Assembly (NCBI GenBank): GCA_037442385.1
Contig: JBBIQJ010000158.1
Location: forward strand, 1 to 5,756
Direction: 5' to 3'
Source: LDYB01 sp037442385
GTDB lineage: Bacteria > Armatimonadota > Fimbriimonadia > Fimbriimonadales > GBS-DC
Length of the DNA: 5,756 bases
Position numbers and translations under genes: made by a program. The notes under the pieces are model-generated. The model saw only the letters and a program-made list of their open reading frames with translations, ran no database searches and had not been told where the DNA came from. Shown here one piece after another: positions 1-4,161 of this stretch; position 1 is the first letter of the stretch, and every line of letters begins with the position of its first letter.

Positions 1-237
1 ATAGAGTGACCGCCTGCCTTCTCGCAACACTGTGCCTATGCCCAAGCAACCGCCCGCCACTCCGAGAGAGCTGGATTGAGGGTGCGCGCCAGGTACGCGC
101 CCCGCAACGGTTGATTTGCGTCGGTGACGAGCGGGGCGACACGCTGGCGTTGCCGAACACGGCCTGTGGCGCACGCACGCAAAACTCAGGGCGCGGGCGT
201 CGCAAGATTCTAGACTGGACGCAGCAGACGTTCTGGG
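1..237. other. Non-coding, hairpin-rich region without a recognisable gene
   Basis: No convincing protein gene is seen on either strand. A 109-codon plus-strand frame (6-335) runs through the CRISPR-type repeat and has low-complexity, Arg- and Cys-rich content with no recognisable domain. Minus-strand frames show no family either. The stretch is GC-rich and holds several inverted repeats: the long one at 87-149, GCCG-AACA-CGGC at 152-163, and GCGTC/GACGC at 197-201 and 218-222. I looked for the signatures of RNase P RNA, tmRNA, SRP RNA and cobalamin riboswitches on both strands and found none. It may be an unrecognised structured RNA, a decayed gene or simple spacer. Confidence 0.5.
87..149. 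other. Long imperfect hairpin (possible structured RNA or palindromic element)
   Basis: CGCCAG (87-92) pairs with CTGGCG (144-149). After a small irregular internal loop, CGCCCCGC (98-105) pairs perfectly with GCGGGGCG (131-138). The 25-nt apical region holds a further small stem, CGTC-GGT-GACG (119-129). G93-C142, T94-A141 and G97-C140 can add pairs inside the internal loop. No T-run follows on either strand, so it does not look like an intrinsic terminator. Function and strand are unknown; chance pairing is easier in GC-rich DNA. Confidence 0.4.
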
Positions 238-274
238 GTTGCACCCGCCCCCAAGAGCGGGTGTGGATTGAAAT
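238..274 (+). repeat. Solitary CRISPR-type repeat (37 nt), no array
   Basis: The 37-nt stretch starts GTTGCACCCGC and ends GTGTGGATTGAAAT. CACCCGC (242-248) pairs perfectly with GCGGGTG (257-263); the C250-G255 pair can extend the stem past one C-A mismatch, leaving a CCAA loop. A GTTGCA-type start, an internal palindrome and an ATTGAAA(C/T) 3' end are the usual build of many type I and type III CRISPR repeats, with the 3' end becoming the crRNA 5' handle. Only one good copy exists. With a normal repeat plus spacer unit of about 65-75 nt, further copies should be visible upstream or downstream and are not. No cas gene is in the window. It may be an array remnant, an orphan repeat or the repeat part of a crRNA-like regulatory RNA. 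Confidence 0.5.
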
Positions 275-284
275 GAACTGTGGA

Positions 285-306
285 GTGCGGAAGCTTGCTT
301 CCGTAC
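285..306 (+). other. Hairpin with CUUG tetraloop just after the CRISPR-type repeat
   Basis: GTGCGGAAG (285-293) pairs with CTTCCGTAC (298-306) around the loop CTTG (294-297); all nine pairs are Watson-Crick except one G-T wobble (287/304). G-closed CUUG is a known exceptionally stable RNA tetraloop. No T-run follows, so it is not a classical terminator. It sits 10 nt after the CRISPR-type repeat, inside what would be the spacer position. Confidence 0.45.
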
Positions 307-331
307 CCGATGTGCTGTGGATGGAAACCCC

Positions 332-361
332 TTGATTTTTCAGGTGGGGATGGTGTATAAT
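332..361 (+). promoter_or_regulatory. Sigma70-type promoter of tRNA-Cys
   Basis: The -35 box TTGATT (332-337) and a perfect -10 box TATAAT (356-361) are separated by 18 bp. Transcription would start near 368, about 9 nt before the tRNA 5' end, a typical short leader for a tRNA gene. TG lies immediately before TATAAT, as in the promoter at 4171-4199. Confidence 0.75.
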
Positions 362-376
362 TGAACTGTCCCCAGA

Positions 377-452
377 GGCGCGGTACCCAAGTGGCCAAGG
401 GGGGGGCCTGCAAAGCCCCTATTCGTGGGTTCGATTCCCACCCGCGCCTCCA
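377..452 (+). tRNA. tRNA-Cys (anticodon GCA), CCA encoded
   Basis: A complete 76-nt cloverleaf can be folded by eye. The acceptor stem is GGCGCGG (377-383) with CCGCGCC (442-448). The D arm is CCC/GGG (386-388 and 399-401). The anticodon stem is GGGGC/GCCCC (403-407 and 415-419) around the loop CTGCAAA, giving anticodon GCA at 410-412. The variable loop is 5 nt (420-424). The T arm is GTGGG/CCCAC with loop TTCGATT (425-441). Discriminator T449 (U73) is the known identity base of bacterial tRNA-Cys, and CCA (450-452) is genomically encoded. It decodes UGC and UGU. The gene has its own promoter and converges on the minus-strand gene that ends at 456, only 3 nt away. Confidence 0.96.
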
Positions 453-462
453 CTTTTATTTT
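453..462 (+). terminator. T-rich stretch after tRNA-Cys, possible termination site
   Basis: CTTTTATTTT directly follows the encoded CCA. A T-rich tract after the structured T arm and acceptor stem could end tRNA transcription. It overlaps the stop codon region of the convergent gene, and no separate terminator hairpin is present. Confidence 0.3.
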
Positions 463-1916
463 CCGTTGCCCGATTCAGCCGGCGGCGTTGGCTCCCCCTG
501 AACCGTCACGAACGCATGCAACCACTGACCGTCCACATAGGCGCTCAGCACGCCCTGACCCGCACGCAACGCGGTGAAACGCCCCCACTGGTCCACAAAG
601 CCCAGCGCGTTCGGCGTGCCCCACACCACTTCCCAGGTGGAAATCGGCTCTTTGCCCCTGTAGACCCGGAAGCGCACCTGCTCGCCGATTTTGAGGCTGA
701 CCTCTGGCGGCTCCAGCGTGTACGCATGGCGCGGGGTTGTGGGACGTGAACCCTCGTCAAACACCAGCCAGGCGTTGGAAACGGGACGCTCCACACCGTC
801 CGAGGGGCTGTTGACGATTAAATGGCGCACGACCAGCGTGGTGGAGCCACCCCCGTCCAGATTGATGGCTTCCACTGCACCGTAGCGTTTCATCAGATCT
901 GCCAGTTCGGGGAGCGAGACGCCCTGGCTGTGGGGCTGACGCCCGTCGACGGTCAGCCAGAGGACTTCACCTTTCGCGGTGCGCCCGACCGCCGTTCGGG
1001 GGTGGCGCCGCTCGATAAAGTTCGTGCGGTTGAACCCCGCCTGCTCCATCTCCTGTGCCGAAACGGGCTGCCCGTTGCGCACCAGCCACGGACCGCCCGC
1101 GACGGCTTCCTGAACCTCGCGCCATCGCCCCGCGCCGTCGCCTTTGAGGTCAACCCGAATCTGGATGCGGTCGCCGGGCTGGAGCGCGCTCAGCACCGCG
1201 GCGTGCGCTCCCGTTGCGAACAGCACCCCGCCCGAAAAGGGAATGGGCGCGCTGTTTGCGTTGCGCACCTCGCGCACAATCGCGCTCGCCTGGGCGCCGA
1301 CTCGCAGGGGGCGTGTGAGCGCATCCAGCACCACCGCCACGCCCTGCGTCTCTGCCTGCGCCGTCGTGCCGAAAAAGGCGGTGTTCAGCACCACATCATC
1401 GGCGGCTTTCGCAGGGCGGTTCACCCCAAGCAGGGGCAGTCTTGTGCCGTCGGGCAGGGTGATATCGGCATCCAACACGGGCGCGCCCATCACAACCTGT
1501 CCTGTGGGCGTCCAGCCAACGGCGGGGCGGTTCGGGAACGGCTCACTGACCAGCTCGCCCGCCACGATGCACAGCCCCAGTGGGTCGCCCGTGTAGGGGA
1601 AAAAGTCGGCATTGATAGCTGCCAGCGCGCGATGGCGCCATGCCGCGCGACTGGTCAGCTCGCGCCCGCGCAGGGGCGAGTTGCTCATTACCACATCGTC
1701 GCCCAGCGCCGCCTGAAAGCGCACATCCCGGGAAGGTGTAATCCGCAGACCCTGCACTGCCAGCGGAGGCTGCTGCCAGATTTCCTGAAACAGCACGACA
1801 TTCGGGGCGATTCGTTTCTCAATCTTTTCGGAAGCACGCGGTTGCGAGAGCGCGCCCAGCAGGCTGAGACCCACACATGCACTCAGCACCGCAAGAAGTC
1901 GTTTCGGCGCTCGCAT
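456..1916 (-). CDS. Exported phosphodiester glycosidase family protein (NAGPA/DUF2233 type) with C-terminal Ig-like domain
   Basis: The 486-residue protein belongs by motif to the family of N-acetylglucosamine-1-phosphodiester alpha-N-acetylglucosaminidase (uncovering enzyme); bacterial members are thought to act on sugar-phosphodiester bonds in envelope or extracellular glycans. Visible family motifs are INADFF (101-106), GGPWLVRNG (274-282), RHPRTAVG (304-311), TVDGRQ (322-327) and NLDGGGSTT (352-360), the family's strongest signature. Residues 1-29 form a signal peptide: basic MRAPKR then a hydrophobic stretch. LSAC (11-14) resembles a lipobox, but hydrophobic residues continue after Cys14, favouring ordinary secretion. 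Residues from about 400 to 475 look like a bacterial Ig-like (Big2-type) domain, with GRFTALRAGQGVLSAYVDG at 445-463. The ATG is supported by GGAGT at 1925-1929. It lies 6 nt after the 6-phosphogluconate dehydrogenase gene and is probably co-transcribed. The exact substrate is unknown. Confidence 0.85.
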   Translation of the reverse strand: MRAPKRLLAVLSACVGLSLLGALSQPRASEKIEKRIAPNVVLFQEIWQQPPLAVQGLRITPSRDVRFQAALGDDVVMSNSPLRGRELTSRAAWRHRALAAINADFFPYTGDPLGLCIVAGELVSEPFPNRPAVGWTPTGQVVMGAPVLDADITLPDGTRLPLLGVNRPAKAADDVVLNTAFFGTTAQAETQGVAVVLDALTRPLRVGAQASAIVREVRNANSAPIPFSGGVLFATGAHAAVLSALQPGDRIQIRVDLKGDGAGRWREVQEAVAGGPWLVRNGQPVSAQEMEQAGFNRTNFIERRHPRTAVGRTAKGEVLWLTVDGRQPHSQGVSLPELADLMKRYGAVEAINLDGGGSTTLVVRHLIVNSPSDGVERPVSNAWLVFDEGSRPTTPRHAYTLEPPEVSLKIGEQVRFRVYRGKEPISTWEVVWGTPNALGFVDQWGRFTALRAGQGVLSAYVDGQWLHAFVTVQGEPTPPAESGNGK

Positions 1917-1922
1917 AGGGTA

Positions 1923-2834
1923 TCACTCCGAGGCTTTTTTGACCGCGTGTCCGCCGAACGCTTTGCGCAGTTGCGCCAGGAATCGGTACTGGAACCCCTC
2001 GCTATCCTGACTGCGGAAGCGTTCGTGCAGAGCGTGGGTAATCACGGGCGTGGGGCAACCCAGCTCAATTGCTTCCTGCGCCGTCCAGCGTCCCTCGCCT
2101 GAATCGGCGACATAGGGCGCCACTTCGCCCATCTGCGCGTCTTCTTGCAGAAAGCCTGCGATTAAGTCCAGCAGCCAGCTCCGAATCACTGTGCCGTAGC
2201 GCCACGCTTCGGCGACTTTCGCGAGGTCTATCTCAAATTCGGTTTTGCGCCGGAGCAGTTCGAACCCTTCAGCATAGGCTTGCATGATGCCGTACTCGAT
2301 GCCATTATGAATCATCTTCGCGTAGTGCCCTGCGCCGACGGGACCCACATGCACCCAGCCTTTGTCTGGCGCGGGCGCGAGGTCGCGCAACAGCGGCTCG
2401 ATGCGTGCGACGGCTTCGGGCGCGCCGCCCACCATCAGCCCGTAGCCGTTCTCCAGCCCCCACACACCCCCTGAAACCCCAACATCCGCAAACAGGATGC
2501 CGCGCTCCTGCAAGCGCGCCGCGTAGCGCATCGAGTCGCGATAGTAGCTGTTCGCGCCGTTCACCACCAGGTCGCCTGCGCTGAGTAGCTCGGCAAACTG
2601 GAAGATGGCTTGCTCTGTCGGCTCGCCCGCAGGGTACATGAACCACAAGATTCGGGGCGGTTTCAGCGCCGCGACGACCTCTTCAGGAGTGTAGGCAGGC
2701 GCAATGCCGTAGGGAACATATTCGTCCACCGTAGCGCGTGTTCGGGAATAGCCCACCACACGATGCCCACGCTGCGCCAGGCGACGCGCCATGTTGCCGC
2801 CCATGCGACCCAACCCAATCATGCCAAGTTCCAT
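1923..2834 (-). CDS. gnd: 6-phosphogluconate dehydrogenase, decarboxylating, short form
   Basis: It oxidatively decarboxylates 6-phosphogluconate to ribulose 5-phosphate in the cytoplasm (oxidative pentose phosphate pathway). At 303 residues it matches the short GntZ/YqeC-like branch, not the roughly 470-residue classical enzyme. The Rossmann motif GLGRMG is at 7-12. DVGVSGGVWGLENGYGLMVGG spans 117-137 and holds the substrate-binding Ser121-Gly-Gly. GHYAKMIHNGIEYG (169-182) carries Lys173, Asn177 and Glu180, equivalent to the classical catalytic Lys, Asn and Glu. DSGEGRWT (244-251) is also typical. After the second beta strand the sequence is YSRT (29-32) instead of an Asp, which may favour NADP over NAD; this is inference. 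Its N-terminus is canonical, so the start is firm, although no Shine-Dalgarno is seen. A TATACT box ends 7 nt before the ATG, so a leaderless mRNA is possible. It is the first gene of a pair with the NAGPA-type gene. Confidence 0.92.
   Translation of the reverse strand: MELGMIGLGRMGGNMARRLAQRGHRVVGYSRTRATVDEYVPYGIAPAYTPEEVVAALKPPRILWFMYPAGEPTEQAIFQFAELLSAGDLVVNGANSYYRDSMRYAARLQERGILFADVGVSGGVWGLENGYGLMVGGAPEAVARIEPLLRDLAPAPDKGWVHVGPVGAGHYAKMIHNGIEYGIMQAYAEGFELLRRKTEFEIDLAKVAEAWRYGTVIRSWLLDLIAGFLQEDAQMGEVAPYVADSGEGRWTAQEAIELGCPTPVITHALHERFRSQDSEGFQYRFLAQLRKAFGGHAVKKASE
1925..1929 (-). promoter_or_regulatory. Ribosome binding site of the NAGPA-type gene
   Basis: On the minus strand GGAG followed by TGATACCCT precedes the ATG at 1916. 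The site overlaps the stop codon (TGA, 1925-1923) of the upstream dehydrogenase gene, which fits translational coupling and supports the chosen start. Confidence 0.6.
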
Positions 2835-2841
2835 AGCGTAA

Positions 2842-2847
2842 AGTATA
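2842..2847 (-). promoter_or_regulatory. Candidate -10 box upstream of gnd
   Basis: TATACT on the minus strand lies 7 nt before the gnd ATG, so transcription would start at or next to the start codon. No -35 match is visible at 16-18 bp because that space is filled by the GC hairpin. The absence of a Shine-Dalgarno for gnd fits a leaderless transcript, but the box could be chance. Confidence 0.3.
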
Positions 2848-2872
2848 CCCCCGCCCTCAGAAGGCGGGGGTA
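2846..2872 (-). terminator. GC hairpin between the dockerin-like gene and gnd, possible terminator
   Basis: TACCCCCGCC and GGCGGGGGTA form a perfect 10-bp stem around a 7-nt loop (2856-2862). It lies 40 nt after the stop of the minus-strand dockerin-like gene and 11 nt before the gnd ATG. The following minus-strand bases TACTTTA give only a weak T-tract, and the plus-strand side has none. It could be a weak terminator, an mRNA 3'-end stabiliser or an attenuating hairpin in front of gnd. Confidence 0.4.
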
Positions 2873-2912
2873 CACAGGAGGTTATAGCCAGACGACGATG
2901 GGTTCAGAGCGC

Positions 2913-4136
2913 TTACAGCTCGTCGCCCTGCGCTCCAAAGTTGAACAATACGATTAGCAGGTCAGCGTCATCCACGACGCTATCCCCTGTAAGGTCCGCT
3001 GCATTGGAGCCCGTAGCGCCGAAGTTGAACAACACCTGTAGCAGGTCGGCGTCGTCCACCACATTATCGCCGTTCACATCGCCGTTGGTCAGGGTGAAGT
3101 TGAGCGTCATGGAAGTGCCCGTAAGGTTTACGCTCTGCTTCTTCTTCAAGCCGGGCGGCAGCTCCACCAGCACCTCTGCTGGTCCCTGCCCAGCAACGGA
3201 GACAGCATAGGTTCCGTTCGGGTAGAGGATGGTGGTGTAGGTGTCAATTTGCGTCCCGCGCTTGACTTTGAGAGTGGCAGTGCGCCCACCGTAGCTGCCC
3301 GTATAGCCCTCGATCGTGATAGTACCCCCAATCAAGGTAACGGGAGTGGTCGGCGCGCCAATCACCTTCACGCCAAAGATAGCGGGCACGCCCCCCTCCA
3401 GCATGTAGCCCGCATAATCGCCCTCAGCCCCGCCCGGTTCATACTGAATGAAGTAGTCCATATTGCAGTCCGTGCCAGGCAGAGGTCCGCACACCCAGGC
3501 AGCGCCGTTGTCCATCAGCAAGCCCAGGTAGAAGTTGTAGCGCTGGGGGCAGGTGTTCGCTTCATCCGTAACGCTGGTCTGAACGGTGAAGACCTCGTTA
3601 TACGGGTCTGTGTTGGTAGCCAGACGCCAGACTCCCGCCTGCGGGACGAACAGATAGTGTGGTCCCTCGTTACTTCGCAGAAAGGTATGGGGCGGCGCAT
3701 CGGTCGGATAGGGCGGCAAGCCACCATCCGATTCCACCCAGTAGCCCTGAATCATGTAGACCCCTGTAGTAGGGAAGTAGACCATAATCTCCACACGGCT
3801 AACGCGGAACTCGCCCACGCCTGAAGGGTCGCGCTGGGGGTTGATGTTGATGTCGTCCAGCACGATAAAATCGCTCGCGTAGGCGTAGTATTGACCCGAA
3901 GTCGCAAACCGGCTATAGAGCGTTACATCGGTGGGGAAGAAATCGCCTGTCGGGTCGCTGGGCGTCCAGCGCGGCCTGAAAGTGGGAATTAAGTCGCCCT
4001 GCCGAAACACTTTGATAATCTGCACATCGTCCAGCCGCTCAACCAGCTGCCAGCCTCCCAGTGGAACCCACCGAGTCTGGGCGAACGCGGAGACCAGCAG
4101 TGCTGCTGCCATGCACAAAGCCCAAAGGAATCTCAT
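2913..4136 (-). CDS. Secreted protein of unknown function with C-terminal dockerin-like EF-hand repeats
   Basis: I do not recognise the main domain. From the ATG at 4136 the protein has 407 residues. Residues 1-19 are a signal peptide with likely cleavage AFA|Q after residue 19. Residues 20 to about 260 are beta-rich and aromatic-rich, with three Cys in NTC-PQR, WVCG and TDCN. From about 265 to 349 comes a segment like a carboxypeptidase-regulatory or transthyretin-type fold, with GTITIEGYTG, PNGTYAVSV and PPGLKKK. The C-terminus has two calcium-loop repeats 28 residues apart: Asp353, Asn355, Asp357, Asp361, Asp364 and Asp381, Thr383, Asp385, Asp389, Asp392. Each is followed by DLL-VLFNFG. 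This is dockerin-like, but no cohesin is in the window. A GTG start at 4154 is possible in frame but would place AGGAGG inside the gene. ATG 4136 lies 6 nt after AGGAGG and ATG 4139 only 3 nt. It has its own promoter inside csaB. Confidence 0.85.
   Translation of the reverse strand: MRFLWALCMAAALLVSAFAQTRWVPLGGWQLVERLDDVQIIKVFRQGDLIPTFRPRWTPSDPTGDFFPTDVTLYSRFATSGQYYAYASDFIVLDDININPQRDPSGVGEFRVSRVEIMVYFPTTGVYMIQGYWVESDGGLPPYPTDAPPHTFLRSNEGPHYLFVPQAGVWRLATNTDPYNEVFTVQTSVTDEANTCPQRYNFYLGLLMDNGAAWVCGPLPGTDCNMDYFIQYEPGGAEGDYAGYMLEGGVPAIFGVKVIGAPTTPVTLIGGTITIEGYTGSYGGRTATLKVKRGTQIDTYTTILYPNGTYAVSVAGQGPAEVLVELPPGLKKKQSVNLTGTSMTLNFTLTNGDVNGDNVVDDADLLQVLFNFGATGSNAADLTGDSVVDDADLLIVLFNFGAQGDEL
2938..3071 (-). 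repeat. Intragenic duplication encoding the two dockerin-like loops
   Basis: The stretches 2938-2987 and 3022-3071 are related copies, offset by 84 bp (28 codons), with about 40 of 50 bases identical by eye. Both encode a D-x-(N/T)-G-D-x-V-V-D-D-A-D loop. The differences include several third-position changes, so the protein motif appears to be under selection and the copies are not very recent. Confidence 0.8.
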
Positions 4137-4142
4137 CATAAG

Positions 4143-4150
4143 CCTCCTCT
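4143..4150 (-). promoter_or_regulatory. Ribosome binding site that fixes the start of the dockerin-like gene
   Basis: AGAGGAGG on the minus strand is a near-perfect Shine-Dalgarno. It is 3 nt from the ATG at 4139 and 6 nt from the ATG at 4136, and it lies downstream of the in-frame GTG at 4154. This argues for ATG 4136 as the start. Confidence 0.75.
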
Positions 4151-4161
4151 GCACAGGATTG

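Noticed and set aside
6..335. A 109-codon plus-strand frame at the left edge
   Set aside because: It reads through the CRISPR-type repeat and the tetraloop hairpin, has no family resemblance and no convincing ribosome site.
238..376. A true multi-unit CRISPR array
   Set aside because: Only one good repeat copy; the other resemblances are short and irregularly spaced.
210..413. A 67-codon minus-strand frame
   Set aside because: It starts inside the tRNA-Cys gene and crosses its promoter and the repeat; no coding character.
425..452. tRNA-Cys 3' end as an attachment site for an integrated element
   Set aside because: No second copy of the T arm and acceptor sequence and no integrase gene is seen in the window.
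1875..1886. Lipobox (LSAC) making the NAGPA-type protein a lipoprotein
   Set aside because: The hydrophobic core continues past the Cys (VGLSLLGAL), which fits ordinary signal peptidase I export better.
822..2102. A 426-codon open frame on the plus strand
   Set aside because: It lies opposite the NAGPA-type gene and the end of gnd, has a His-, Arg- and Gln-rich composition with no recognisable domain, and is the shadow of GC-rich coding DNA.
2876..2900. AGGAGG on the plus strand followed by an ATG at 2898
   Set aside because: Spacing is about 16 nt, the frame closes after 19 codons and it overlaps the end of the minus-strand gene; chance match.
4137..4154. GTG at 4154 as start of the dockerin-like gene
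   Set aside because: It would put the Shine-Dalgarno AGAGGAGG inside the gene and lengthen the signal peptide n-region; ATG 4136 has ideal spacing.
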